A stretch of 64,000 nucleotides of DNA from Amycolatopsis sp. Lineage in GTDB: Bacteria > Actinomycetota > Actinomycetes > Mycobacteriales > Pseudonocardiaceae. This document shows positions 8,239-16,936 of the stretch, in pieces. Position 1 is the first letter of the stretch. Each line of letters begins with the position of its first letter. Location of the stretch: contig NZ_JAODNM010000033.1 in assembly GCF_025464955.1 (NCBI RefSeq), positions 1-64,000 on the forward strand, given 5' to 3'. The position numbers and the translations under genes are program-made. The notes below the pieces were generated by a model that saw nothing but the letters and a program-made list of their open reading frames with translations, did no database searches and was not told the origin of the DNA.

Positions 8239-9785
8239 TGAGGACGTTCTGGACGGCGCTATGCTGCGCGGCGGGCATGATCGCCGCGATGGTGGTCATG
8301 GCCCCCGATACGACAGCGGCACCCAACGCCGGCGCGAGCGGAAACCTGATCGTCAACGGAGACGCCGAAGCCGGGTACTGCACCACCGACTGGCACGCCG
8401 CGACAACCGTGCCCGGGTGGACGATCACCGCCAACAGCCCCAACATCATGTGCGACACCGCGGCAAGGTTCACGCATCCGGCCAGTCCCACGCCAGGCAA
8501 GGCGTTCTTCGCTCCCGGCGACCAGGGTGACGCCACCATGACCCAGAAGACCACGGTAGCCTCGGCAGCCGCCGCGATCGACACCGGAACGGTCAGGTTC
8601 GACCTGTCCGGCCAGTTAGGCGGCTGGACCTACTATCCGGGATACGTCCAGGTATCCCTGACCTTTCTCGACAGCGCAAACCACCCACTCGGCGGCACCG
8701 GCCTGCCGACCGTGACCGCCCTGGATCGTGGCTTGCAGACAGGTTTCCTCACTCGGACAACCTCGGGGACGGTGCCGACCGGAACCCGATCGATAACCGT
8801 TCAGGTCCAGTTCCTGGACAGCGGGTGGCTCAACGGTTACGTGTTCGGCGAATCCGGCTATGCCGACGACCTCGCCCTCACCCTGTCCACACCGGTCACC
8901 ACGCCGATCCTGAAGCCGCCGCCATCGACGGTCCCCGGCTACGACCACGTCTTCGTGATCATGATGGAGAACTCGGACTACTCCCAGGTCACCGCGGCTG
9001 ACAACGGAATGCCCTACTTCCACAGCCTGATGGACAAGGGCACGTCGATGTCGAACTACCACGCCGTCTACCACCCCAGCGACGAGAACTACCTCGCCAT
9101 CGCCGGCGGCGACACGGCTGCGACTGGGGCCGTGTACTGGCCGAACATAAAAGATCCGGGCCGCAACCTCGGCGACGAACTCGAAGCGAACGGCAAGAGC
9201 TGGAAGGCCTACGAACAAGGCATGGGCGTGCCCTGCAACGACGACCCCAGCACCGTGCACACCTACGACTCCTACTACGCCCCCGACGACGCGCCGTTCA
9301 TCAACTACACCGATATCAGCGGCAACCACGCGCGCTGTCAGGCGCATCTGGTCGATACCAGCCAGCTCACCACCGACCTCGCGGCCGCCGGCACCACACC
9401 GGCGTTCTCCTGGATCGCGGCTGACGACTACTACGACGGCGAGGCCTCCGGCAACGGCAACGCGACCAGCCGGCGGGTACAGGACGGCTGGTTCAAGCAA
9501 ACCATCGACCCGATCCTGGCGTCGCCCGCCTGGACCACCCAGAAATCGTTGCTGATCCTCACCTGGGATGAGGACAACCCGGTCATCGGCGACCCGGACA
9601 ACCATGTCGCAACGCTCGTACTGGGTTCGCAGGGATCAGTGCCGGCCGGCCGCACGAGCGCCACCCGCTACGACCACTACAGCACCGCGCGCACCGTCGA
9701 GGACGCACTCGGTATTGCTTCCTTCACCGCCAATGACCGTTACGCCACACCGCTCAACGACGCCTTCACTGCCGGAACCAGCTGA
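8235..9785 (+). CDS. secreted phosphoesterase (PF04185-type) with N-terminal lectin-like domain
   Basis: 516 aa; GTG 8235 (or ATG 8238) with RBS AAGGAGAATCC, overlapping the previous stop. Signal peptide 1-33. An N-terminal beta domain (about 36-225: NLIVNGDAEAGYCTTDW, PGWTI, DLSGQLGGW, TVQVQFLD, GYADDLALTL) resembles galactose-binding/DUF642-like modules. The C-terminal domain from about 235 (YDHVFVIMMENSDYSQ, HPSDENYLAIAGGD, SWKAYEQGMG, LLILTWDEDN, YDHYSTARTVEDALGI) is the phosphoesterase/acid-phosphatase family that includes non-specific phospholipases C. Likely removes phosphate or phospho-alcohol substituents from a glycan or lipid outside the cell. One-base overlap with the GH1 gene. 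Confidence 0.87.
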   Translation: MMRTFWTALCCAAGMIAAMVVMAPDTTAAPNAGASGNLIVNGDAEAGYCTTDWHAATTVPGWTITANSPNIMCDTAARFTHPASPTPGKAFFAPGDQGDATMTQKTTVASAAAAIDTGTVRFDLSGQLGGWTYYPGYVQVSLTFLDSANHPLGGTGLPTVTALDRGLQTGFLTRTTSGTVPTGTRSITVQVQFLDSGWLNGYVFGESGYADDLALTLSTPVTTPILKPPPSTVPGYDHVFVIMMENSDYSQVTAADNGMPYFHSLMDKGTSMSNYHAVYHPSDENYLAIAGGDTAATGAVYWPNIKDPGRNLGDELEANGKSWKAYEQGMGVPCNDDPSTVHTYDSYYAPDDAPFINYTDISGNHARCQAHLVDTSQLTTDLAAAGTTPAFSWIAADDYYDGEASGNGNATSRRVQDGWFKQTIDPILASPAWTTQKSLLILTWDEDNPVIGDPDNHVATLVLGSQGSVPAGRTSATRYDHYSTARTVEDALGIASFTANDRYATPLNDAFTAGTS

Positions 9786-11098
9786 TGGGCGACTTTCCCG
9801 ACGGCTTCCAGTTCGGCCTGGCCACGTCCGCCTATCAGATCGAGGGCGCCGCCGCGCTGGACGGACGCACCCCGTCGGTGTGGGACACCTTCTGCCGCAA
9901 GCCCGGCACGATCGCCGACGGCTCCACCGGCGACGTGGCCTGCGACCACTACCACCGCTGGGCCGAGGACGTCGCGCTGATGGCCGACCTCGGTGTAGAC
10001 GCGTACCGGCTCTCGGTGTGCTGGTCACGGGTCCAGCCTGACGCCGGCGGAGCACCGAACGAGAAGGGGCTGGACTTCTACAGCCGGCTCGTCGACGCGT
10101 TGCTGGAAAGCGCCATCCAGCCTGTGGTCACCCTGTTCCACTGGGACCTGCCGCAATGGGTGCAGGACGCCGGCGGCTGGCGGCGGCGCGACACCGCCGA
10201 CCGGTTCGCCGAGTACGCCGCGGTAGTGGCCGCGCGCCTCGGTGACCGGGTCGGCACGTGGAGCACGATCAACGAGCTGTTCGAGCATTTCGCCCTCGGC
10301 CACCTCACCGGCGAGCACGCGCCCGGGCTCACCCTCGGGCTGGCCGACGGACTCGGCGTGGCGCACCACCTCCTGCTCGCCCACGGCCGGGCCGTGCAGG
10401 TGTTGCGCGGCGAAGTCGACGCACCGATCATGGGCATCACCAGCTACGCGCCAGCCGTGCCGTCCGCCGACGGCGACCACACCGCGGCTCAGTTCTACGA
10501 CGTACTGCAAAACCGGCTGTTCACCGAACCGATCCTGCAAGGCACCTATCCCGATGAGGTCGCGGCGCTTCTCGCACCGTTCACCCGGGACAGGGACCTG
10601 GAGCTGATCGCTGCGCCGCTCGACTATTGGGGCGTGAACTACTACTCGGTCAACGCGGTCCGCGCGGTCGACCGCCCCATCCCGCTGGAGGTCGTCGCAC
10701 CTGCCGGTTACCACCTGACCGACTCCGGGTGGGCCGTGTCCCCGAGTGGCTTGACCGACGTCCTCGTCGGCCTGCGCGAGCGTTATGGCGAGAAGCTGCC
10801 TCCCCTGGTCGTCAGCGAGACCGGCTGCGCGTACGCCGACACGATCGACGCCACCGGGCAGTGCCATGATCCGGACCGCGTCACGTTCCTCGCCGCACAC
10901 ATCGATGCGATGACCACCGCGATCCGTGCCGGAGTGGACATCCGCGGCTTCTACGTGTGGTCGCTACTGGACAACTTCGAATGGGCCCAGGGGTACACCC
11001 GACGTTTCGGTCTCGTGCACGTCGATTTCTCCACCGGCCGCCGCACACCGAAGTCATCATTCACCTGGTACCAAAGCCTGATCGACACGCGAAGCTGA
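9785..11098 (+). CDS. beta-glucosidase, GH1
   Basis: 437 aa; ATG overlaps the preceding TGA (TGATG), so it is translationally coupled. GH1 hallmarks: FQFGLATSAYQIEGA, YRLSVCWSR, LFHWDLPQW, acid/base Glu164 in STINE, NYYSVN, nucleophile Glu344 in VVSETG and WSLLDNFEWAQGYTRRFGL. No signal peptide, so it probably acts in the cytoplasm on imported disaccharides released by the secreted partners. Acid/base context STINELFEH and nucleophile context SETG differ slightly from the common TLNEP and TENG, so specificity beyond glucose (for example beta-fucoside or galactoside) is possible. Confidence 0.94.
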   Translation: MGDFPDGFQFGLATSAYQIEGAAALDGRTPSVWDTFCRKPGTIADGSTGDVACDHYHRWAEDVALMADLGVDAYRLSVCWSRVQPDAGGAPNEKGLDFYSRLVDALLESAIQPVVTLFHWDLPQWVQDAGGWRRRDTADRFAEYAAVVAARLGDRVGTWSTINELFEHFALGHLTGEHAPGLTLGLADGLGVAHHLLLAHGRAVQVLRGEVDAPIMGITSYAPAVPSADGDHTAAQFYDVLQNRLFTEPILQGTYPDEVAALLAPFTRDRDLELIAAPLDYWGVNYYSVNAVRAVDRPIPLEVVAPAGYHLTDSGWAVSPSGLTDVLVGLRERYGEKLPPLVVSETGCAYADTIDATGQCHDPDRVTFLAAHIDAMTTAIRAGVDIRGFYVWSLLDNFEWAQGYTRRFGLVHVDFSTGRRTPKSSFTWYQSLIDTRS

Positions 11099-11160
11099 GC
11101 TTCCAACCAGCGCAGTTTCGGTGATGGCGAACAGCTTCGTGATCCTCAACGTCGACCCGC

Positions 11161-11230
11161 GACGACCAGGTCCTACTGGTTCCGCGCCGGTTCGGTCTGG
11201 GATGGACACTCAAGGGTGGTTTCCGGGACG
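11161..11230 (+). pseudogene. possible DUF5808-like remnant
   Basis: One frame reads DDQVLLVPRRFGLGWTLKGG, which resembles the short DUF5808 signature (...VPKRFGWGWTLN...). No start, no partner sequence and no RBS. It follows the GH1 stop by about 60 bases. Treated as a decayed fragment. Confidence 0.2.
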
Positions 11231-11407
11231 CCGGCAGGTCGGGGGGCGCCCTGCTGACGCTCCAGCACGGGGAGTCGCATCCCCTGTCCTTCCGAAGATG
11301 ATCACGTCGCGGTCGTAGATGAGCCGCCGAAGCTCTGCGGTGGGCTCGTTGAGGTGCTCGTCGACGTGCTCGCGGGTGTCGCCGCGCGGTGTCAGCGCGA
11401 AGCTCAC
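11210..11407 (-). CDS. small hypothetical protein
   Basis: 65 aa from a GTG: SFALTPRGDTREHVDEHLNE and PTAELRRLIYDRDVIIFGRT read like a structured acidic/basic helix protein. The last third (PRAGASAGRPPTCRRPGNHP) is low quality and may reflect a frameshift. It lies 35 bases downstream of the DUF6292 gene on the same strand, so could be the last gene of the Hsp20 operon. Function not recognised. Confidence 0.35.
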   Translation of the reverse strand: MSFALTPRGDTREHVDEHLNEPTAELRRLIYDRDVIIFGRTGDATPRAGASAGRPPTCRRPGNHP

Positions 11408-11441
11408 CGGCAGCCCGAGTCCGCCCTCCCACCGTGTCGGG

Positions 11442-11906
11442 TCACTGGCGAGCCGGGTCGGCCTTCAGAGTGACGCGGTGCAGCAGACGGGTGAGGTCGT
11501 CGAGTGGCCCTGCGGGTCGCAGGTGGGGTGGGTGCGGCTGGCCGAGGGTGTGATCGTCAGCGTGCAGAGCGGCGATGAACCCGGCGACCGTGCTAGGAGG
11601 TGGAGTAATGGTGTCGCCGGCGAGGTAGCGCAGGACGATCAACTCTTCCCCGGAGTGGCTTTCGATGGCTGCGGCCCAGCCGTGCCGTTCATCCCAGAGC
11701 AGCGCGAGGTCCCGATCGGGGTATTCGGGGTGGCGCGTGTCGAGGGCGACGTAAGCCGATACCGAGGTGTCATGGTCGATGGTGCAGGACTCGAGACCGA
11801 TGTCCAACTGCTCGGTCACCGCGCGCAGATAGGTGCGCAGAGCGAGGATCGCGGGGTGCGCGGGACCGCTCGGGAGTTCGGTTGCCGGGAGCACGACGGA
11901 CGACAT
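11442..11906 (-). CDS. DUF6292 family protein
   Basis: 154 aa from ATG 11906 (preceded by CGAAAGG). Contains AILALRTYLRAVTEQLDIGL, SVSAYVALDTRHPEYPDRDL, ALLWDERHGWAAAIESHSGE and ELIVLRYLAGDTITPPPSTV, the usual conserved blocks of this actinobacterial family of unknown function. Cytoplasmic, no membrane segment. Downstream of a small protein and Hsp20 on the same strand, suggesting co-expression with the small heat-shock protein. Confidence 0.75.
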   Translation of the reverse strand: MSSVVLPATELPSGPAHPAILALRTYLRAVTEQLDIGLESCTIDHDTSVSAYVALDTRHPEYPDRDLALLWDERHGWAAAIESHSGEELIVLRYLAGDTITPPPSTVAGFIAALHADDHTLGQPHPPHLRPAGPLDDLTRLLHRVTLKADPARQ

Positions 11907-12009
11907 CCTTTCGAGGCATGGGGACAGGGGGACCGTCGGGTGGCGGGGAGCCGTGCGCCGGCTCCCCGCCACCCGGGCGGACCCGCAGACCGCGCTCGCG
12001 ACCCGGGGC

Positions 12010-12351
12010 TCACTGTTCGGACCGCAACGCGGCGGGCGGGTTCGTCGGGTGGTTGATCCTTCGGACAGGCATCACCTTCTTCCTCAGGCACGTCACTGGC
12101 CAGCGGGTGCGAGGCGGGGACCGTTCCCGTGCGCTCACCTGCCGGGCGACAAGAGGAACACCCGGGCACCTCCGGCGGCGGACCGGCGCCGCGGCGTGGT
12201 GCGGGTCGTGGCTACGGGACTGCGGGCGTGGGCCGCGTGGAGGCCGGGCGGACCAGGCAGCGTTCATCAACTCGTCGAACTCCGCCTGGATCGTCTCCTC
12301 GTCCAGCAGGAGGAGCAGTGCCACCGCGGCCGGCACCTCGATGGTGTTCAT
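12010..12351 (-). CDS. small hypothetical protein next to hsp20
   Basis: 113 aa from ATG 12351 with RBS GAGGTGATCGCC. The N-terminal half (MNTIEVPAAVALLLLLDEET then IQAEFDELMNAAW) looks like a genuine short family. The C-terminal half is arginine/histidine/proline-rich and may be read out of frame. Begins 33 bases after the Hsp20 stop, so very likely the same transcript. Not recognised. Confidence 0.5.
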   Translation of the reverse strand: MNTIEVPAAVALLLLLDEETIQAEFDELMNAAWSARPPRGPRPQSRSHDPHHAAAPVRRRRCPGVPLVARQVSARERSPPRTRWPVTCLRKKVMPVRRINHPTNPPAALRSEQ

Positions 12352-12383
12352 GGCGATCACCTCGGTCGCGAGGCGGCGGGATA

Positions 12384-12824
12384 TCAGGCCCGGATTTCCT
12401 TGCGGTCCCCGCCGGTGGCGGAAATCGCGATACGCCGCGGTTTGGCTTTCTCCGCGATCGGGATACGCAAGGTCACGACACCCGCGTCGTAGTCGGCATT
12501 GATGTGCTCGGTGTCGAGAGTGTCACCGAGGAACAGCTGGCGGGAGAACACACCCAGCGGACGTTCGGCGACCTGCATCTGAACATCGTCACCGGTGGAT
12601 ACCGGGCGTCGTTCGGCTTTGACGGTGAGCACGTTGCGCTCGACGTCCAGTTCGATCGCCGTGGGATCCACGCCGGGCAGGTCGAACCTGACCACGAACT
12701 CGTCGCCGTCGCGGTAGGCGTCCATCGGCATCGCCGTCGGCTTGGACCAGGTGCCGGTGGGTGTGCCGAGCAGCTGCTGGGTGAGCCGGTCGAGGTCGCG
12801 GAACGGGTCAGTGCGCATCAACAT
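12384..12824 (-). CDS. Hsp20/alpha-crystallin small heat-shock protein (HSP18)
   Basis: 146 aa from ATG 12824 preceded by TTGGAGGTGGAACCC. The N-terminal arm [20 protein letters not shown] is typical of actinobacterial HSP18. The alpha-crystallin domain spans about 34-128 ([70 protein letters not shown]). ATP-independent holdase that binds unfolding proteins in the cytoplasm. Divergent from an HSP18-type regulator. A TGTCATCG/CGATGACA palindrome lies in between; no CIRCE or HAIR element is seen. Confidence 0.95.
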   Translation of the reverse strand: MLMRTDPFRDLDRLTQQLLGTPTGTWSKPTAMPMDAYRDGDEFVVRFDLPGVDPTAIELDVERNVLTVKAERRPVSTGDDVQMQVAERPLGVFSRQLFLGDTLDTEHINADYDAGVVTLRIPIAEKAKPRRIAISATGGDRKEIRA

Positions 12825-12879
12825 GGGTTCCACCTCCAAGTTGTCTTCTCTGGCGTCAACACGCACCACTGTTCTAACA

Positions 12880-12898
12880 TGTCATCGAAACGATGACA
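12880..12898. promoter_or_regulatory. palindromic operator candidate between hsp20 and its regulator
   Basis: TGTCATCG-AAA-CGATGACA, perfect 8-bp arms, 56 bases upstream of the Hsp20 start and 21 upstream of the divergent gene. A degenerate second copy, GTCGTCGAAAGGATGAC, follows at about 12908-12924 and overlaps the divergent gene's RBS and start. This is neither CIRCE nor the HspR HAIR motif, so another regulator is implied, plausibly the adjacent one. Confidence 0.65.
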
Positions 12899-12918
12899 AG
12901 TAGGGAGTCGTCGAAAGG

Positions 12919-13533
12919 ATGACGAAAATGGATGTGGACCCGCTCGCTGCCGTCCGGCCCCTGCTGGTGTCGGTGCTCGCCGCACGCGACGGGACGGCTG
13001 AGCAGGGCGAGTTGCTGGCGGCGTTGAGCGCGCTGCGGTCGCTACGCGAGGAACTGTCAGGCTGGGAGCCAGAGCTGATCACCGCTGCCCGCGCCGCGGG
13101 CGTCAGTTGGACCGCGCTCGCGCCCGCGCTCGGCGTGGCTAGTAGGCAGGCTGCTGAACGCCGCTACCTGCGCCTGCAGCCGTCTAGCACCGGCGAGAGA
13201 ACAGGTGAAGCCCGCGTCGACGCCCAGCGCGCCCGCAGGGCCGGAGACCGCGCCGTAGCCGACTGGGCCCGGGAACACACCGCCGCACTGCGGGCGCTGG
13301 CCGGGCAGGTCAGCGCCTTGGAAGACCTCGGCACGGCGGCGCAGAAACGTGTCACCCAGCTCAGTGAGGCCCTCGGCGACGACGACCCGGCCGCGCTTCT
13401 GCGTCCCCTCGCCGCGACCCACCCTCATCTCGGCGATCAGCACCGCCACCTCGCGCACCAGGTCGGCGCCATCACCGAGCGCACCGACCAGGTGCGCCGC
13501 GACGCCACCCATCGCGGCCACCCTCCGAAGTGA
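12919..13533 (+). CDS. HSP18-type transcriptional regulator (putative)
   Basis: 204 aa, RBS GAAAGG immediately before ATG 12919. A central segment (AARAAGVSWTALAPALGVAS then RQAAERRYLRLQP, about 56-88) is a helix-turn-helix. The surrounding sequence is Ala/Arg/Glu-rich long helix, likely coiled coil (100-190). Proteins like this, divergent from HSP18, are annotated as HSP18 transcriptional regulators in Pseudonocardiaceae. The overlapping half-palindrome at its start suggests autoregulation. Confidence 0.72.
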   Translation: MTKMDVDPLAAVRPLLVSVLAARDGTAEQGELLAALSALRSLREELSGWEPELITAARAAGVSWTALAPALGVASRQAAERRYLRLQPSSTGERTGEARVDAQRARRAGDRAVADWAREHTAALRALAGQVSALEDLGTAAQKRVTQLSEALGDDDPAALLRPLAATHPHLGDQHRHLAHQVGAITERTDQVRRDATHRGHPPK

Positions 13534-13578
13534 CGGGCGCGACGGACAAGCACAGACCGACCGCCTCGCCGGGCCGGA

Positions 13579-13821
13579 TCAGTCGGTGACCGGCAGGTCG
13601 GCGTCGGCCGACCGTAGTTCAGTGTTGCGGCGCTCGGAGTCGTGGAGCTGGTCCTCAAGGGTGATGATGCGGCAGGCAGCATCGAGGCTGCGCAGGAAAC
13701 CCTGCGTCACGCCGAGCATGTCCGCGGCTCGGCCCATGGTGTAGGCGGGGTACTGGTCATCGTCGAACTTGTCGGCCCCACCCGAACCGGGCACAGGGGT
13801 CTCAGGTTGGTCAGGAATCAT
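13579..13821 (-). pseudogene. MerR-family regulator with internal deletion
   Basis: 80 aa from ATG 13821, RBS GGAGGTGGA. The start of the MerR helix-turn-helix is intact (YPAYTMGRAADMLGVTQGFL RSLDA), but it is joined in frame directly to ACRIITLEDQLHDSERRNTE, the coiled-coil region normally about 40 residues further on. The missing block is the winged part (...QRSxGGHRRYSRxQL...). The product cannot bind DNA as a normal MerR dimer, yet the frame and RBS remain intact. Related full-length MerR genes sit beside Hsp20 in relatives. Confidence 0.68.
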
Positions 13822-13840
13822 TCCACCTCCACAGCACAAG

Positions 13841-13874
13841 GGACCCCGGGTGCCGTGTGCGGCGCCCGGGGTCC
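13841..13874. terminator. strong GC hairpin
   Basis: GGACCCCGGGTGCC - GTGTGC - GGCGCCCGGGGTCC, a 14-bp stem with one wobble pair. Located 20 bases upstream of the MerR-remnant start on the minus strand, so it is either a leader hairpin of that gene or a T-less terminator for transcripts arriving from the MDMPI side. Confidence 0.55.
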
Positions 13875-14347
13875 CGAGGGTTGGGTTTCACCATTGTCAA
13901 CCGACGTAGACGTCGGCTTCCTGTATCCGCGGTGTCCGTCCGAGAGGCGGACGACGCAGAGATCGCTTATTCGTAACCGAGAACCACCTTCCAATCCGAT
14001 GGGACTGCGGCACCCGCGCGGCGCAACTACCCGGCCGCTGCGGGCGATCCAATGATGAGACGCTTTCCTTCCTTTTTCCCGTGTTTCCTTACCGTGTATC
14101 ACTTCCACTGCTGCGGCCGTCACCGGCTGGGACCCCTTCACTGATCGGCCCCGGCACGCGTCATGCCTTCTATGAGTCAACGGGCTTCCGGGCAGTTGCC
14201 CAGGGCCTATCGCCTCATGAGGTCCTCCCGCGGCGTCGAGCTCTTGGTCACGCTCGGCAAGGTTTTCGTTGAGGTCAAAGACTTGTTACTGCTGGGTGGT
14301 GGACACGACCGCAGGACGTCCAGCGGTGTTCACGTCAGCTGACTCCG
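13875..14347. other. gene-poor stretch with a possible GNAT remnant
   Basis: No intact gene. Plus-strand 14153-14213 reads GTRHAFYESTGFRAVAQGLS, resembling the A..FYE..GF end of GNAT acetyltransferases, without the rest of the domain. A small palindrome CCGACG-TA-GACGTCGG lies at about 13900-13915. Otherwise nothing recognised. Confidence 0.35.
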
Positions 14348-15121
14348 TCAGAAGCCGGGGAACACGCGGCGCAGGTCGTCGAGAGTGACGCTGCCCTCGA
14401 CGGTGACGCCTTTGTCGTACGGTGCCTTGAGACGACCGCTGACCAGCCGGACGAACGCCTCCGCCGACCCGTTGAACGTCGAGGAAGGAGACTCCAGGTG
14501 GTTCACCACAGTGACCGCATCGTCGATCACCAGACCGCCGCCGGGGATCGCGACGGACACCGGGTTCGCAAGCTCGGCCGGCTTCGCGAGGAAGCTCAGC
14601 ATGAAGCCCACGGGCCCGGCGAAGAGATCGACGAGCACCGCGGCCGAGCCGGCGTCCACCCCGGCGTTCGGGTCGAAAGCCACGCGCACGTCCCACGAGT
14701 GGTTGGCCACCTCGTTGAGCCGCATACCCAGGGCGGTCAGCAGCGGGACCGGCTCCGGAAGGAAGCCGAGGTCGACGGTCAGCGACGAGCGCTGCTCAGG
14801 CGTGAGCGCCTCGACCGTGTCAAGCCAGCGGCCGTCGTACTCCAGGAAGCCCTCAGCCTGCGTTCGCGGAGCGGACGCGTCCCAACGAGCCCAGATCGTC
14901 TGGTTGTCCTCGGCCACCACGGTCTGTCCGGCGGCCACGGCAATCGGTGTACGGCCGATCTCCGCGCCACTGCCAAGGTGGGAAAGGGCCTGGGCGACGG
15001 TCCACTCCGTGGCGCCACTGGCAGCGGCCAGCTGGTCGTCGGTAAGGGTGCGGACGAGGCCGGCCAGCGTGGCGTGCTCGGAGCGGAGGGCGATGATCGT
15101 GCGGTCCACGAGTTGACTCAT
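14348..15121 (-). CDS. maleylpyruvate isomerase family, mycothiol-dependent-type enzyme (MDMPI)
   Basis: 257 aa. The N-terminal DinB-like four-helix domain has the usual LRSEHATLAGLVRTLTDDQL, TEWTVAQALSHLGSGAEIG and MRLNEVANHSWDVRVAF blocks, whose His/Glu residues ligate metal in this family. The C-terminal SCP2-like domain covers about 170-257. Family role: transfer or isomerisation using mycothiol, in the actinobacterial cytoplasm; substrate unknown. Lies 126 bases downstream of, and on the same strand as, an MFS exporter, so may detoxify the same compound. Confidence 0.88.
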   Translation of the reverse strand: MSQLVDRTIIALRSEHATLAGLVRTLTDDQLAAASGATEWTVAQALSHLGSGAEIGRTPIAVAAGQTVVAEDNQTIWARWDASAPRTQAEGFLEYDGRWLDTVEALTPEQRSSLTVDLGFLPEPVPLLTALGMRLNEVANHSWDVRVAFDPNAGVDAGSAAVLVDLFAGPVGFMLSFLAKPAELANPVSVAIPGGGLVIDDAVTVVNHLESPSSTFNGSAEAFVRLVSGRLKAPYDKGVTVEGSVTLDDLRRVFPGF

Positions 15122-15247
15122 GCCACACTCAACTCCCGAATGGACGCGTCTGTTCCGCAGATCACCATGCCAGGCAGATCAACAAGGCCACCCGGACGTG
15201 GCCGACCCGTAAGGCGCCGGCCGGCAGCGCGCACTTACCCGTCCGGG

Positions 15248-16699
15248 TTACTGCGCAGTCGACCGGTCGCTGCGCAGGAACAGGACGCTGCTGAGGAGGC
15301 CGATGAGCACGATGGCGGCGTTCACCGCGATCGCGACCTTCAGGCCGCCGAGGATGGCCGTGGCTCCAGTGCCGACTATCGCGGCGGTGGAGACGGCGCT
15401 CATGATCGGCGTGCCCATCGTGATACCGACCTGCTGGGTCATGGTGGCGAGGCCGACTGCCAGGCCCTGCTCGTGGTCGGCGAGCCCCGAGGTGGCGGTG
15501 ACCATGAAGCCCACGATGACGAGCAGGTTGCCGACACCGCCGGTGAAGCTGGCGACCAGCAGCAGCCACATCGACGAGCGGTCGTCGCTGAGGAGGCCGA
15601 TCATGGCCGCGGTGGACACGGCCTGCAGGATGCCGCCGACGATCAGCGTCTGTTTGGTGCCGATCTTCCCGATGACCTTCGCCGCCGTAGTGCCGCCTAG
15701 GACCGTTCCGAGGCCGAGAACGCCGAAGCACAGGCCGGCGGTAAGCGGGGAGAAGCCAAGCACCTTCTGTAGGTAGAGGGTCAACGGGAAGACCAGGGAG
15801 GTTTCGGTGAGGAACGCAAGCAGACCGGCGAGGTTGCCCCAGGCCACCGACCGCTTGCCGAGCACACCGAGCGGCACCAGCGGCGAGGACACCTTGCATT
15901 CGACGGCGTAGAACACCAGCAGCAGCAGCACACCCGCCGCCAGCGACAGCAGGGCGCTTGCCGAGCTCCAGCCCTTCTCGCCCGCCTGGGTGAGCCCGAA
16001 GATGATGGCCAGTAGACCGAGCGTGACGCTGACGGCGCCGGGCACGTCCAGCTTGGGGCGCACGTCGGGCCGGGACTCGTTGATGACCCTCGGGGCGATG
16101 AGCAGCACGGCGAGTGCGACGGGCACGTTGATGAAGAACGCCCATCGCCACGACAGCAGGTCGGTCAGCACGCCGCCGAGGATGGCGCCGGCGGTGAACC
16201 CGCTGGACATCAGCGCCCCGTTGAGTCCGAGCGCCTTCCGGCGGAGCGGTCCCTCCGGGAACGAGGTCGTCAGCAGCGACAGTCCGGCAGGGGTCACAGC
16301 GGCGGTGGCCAGCCCCTGGAAGATGCGGGCGGTGATCAGCATCCCCGGGTTTTGTGCCAGCCCGCCCACGATCGAGGCCACGCCCAGGACCGCGAGGCCG
16401 CCGAGGAACAGCCGGCGACGGCCGAACAGGTCTGCGACCCGGCCGAAGAACAGGGTGAAGCCCGCCGCGCACAGCGCGAACGAGGTGGCGATCCACTGCA
16501 GGTCCGCCAGTGGGAAGCCCAGGCTCCCACCGATCACCGGCAGCGCCACGTTCAGGATGGCGAAGTCCACGGCCAGCATGAACTGCGCTGCGAGCAGCAG
16601 GACGAGCACCAGCCGGAGCCGGGGGGTGAGCACGGCTGATGCCGTGCCGACGGCAAGGCCGGACCCGATGCCGGTCACCTCCGTATCATTGACAGACAT
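15248..16699 (-). CDS. MFS drug-type exporter (DHA2-like)
   Basis: 483 aa, start ATG 16699 after GGAAAGGG. Motif A in GRVADLFGRRRLFLGGL, motif C region around GLSLLTTSFPEGPLRRKALG and GFTAGAILGGVLTDLLSWRW, then AFFINVPVALAVLLIAPRVI. Roughly 13-14 hydrophobic segments, typical of DHA2 proton antiporters exporting drugs or secondary metabolites. Divergent from an XRE/MmyB-type regulator 237 bases away that probably controls it; MDMPI follows on the same strand. Confidence 0.92.
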   Translation of the reverse strand: MSVNDTEVTGIGSGLAVGTASAVLTPRLRLVLVLLLAAQFMLAVDFAILNVALPVIGGSLGFPLADLQWIATSFALCAAGFTLFFGRVADLFGRRRLFLGGLAVLGVASIVGGLAQNPGMLITARIFQGLATAAVTPAGLSLLTTSFPEGPLRRKALGLNGALMSSGFTAGAILGGVLTDLLSWRWAFFINVPVALAVLLIAPRVINESRPDVRPKLDVPGAVSVTLGLLAIIFGLTQAGEKGWSSASALLSLAAGVLLLLVFYAVECKVSSPLVPLGVLGKRSVAWGNLAGLLAFLTETSLVFPLTLYLQKVLGFSPLTAGLCFGVLGLGTVLGGTTAAKVIGKIGTKQTLIVGGILQAVSTAAMIGLLSDDRSSMWLLLVASFTGGVGNLLVIVGFMVTATSGLADHEQGLAVGLATMTQQVGITMGTPIMSAVSTAAIVGTGATAILGGLKVAIAVNAAIVLIGLLSSVLFLRSDRSTAQ

Positions 16700-16936
16700 G
16701 ACGTCGAGTCCCTTTCCTCATGGTTCCTGACACGCGGCGCGTTCGGTCACGTCAGTCGCGGTTACGGATAAAGGTTCGTCGACGTCCAAATTCCCAGCCA
16801 GAACCGTGCCTTGCACAGTCAGCGCGAGGGTAGTCATCACGGGACCACCCTTACGGCTTCCGACCTTCGGACCCGGCGGGCATGATGGGAGGTCAGTGGC
16901 CACAGCTCGCAGCAGTCCGCCGATCCGGAGGCATGG

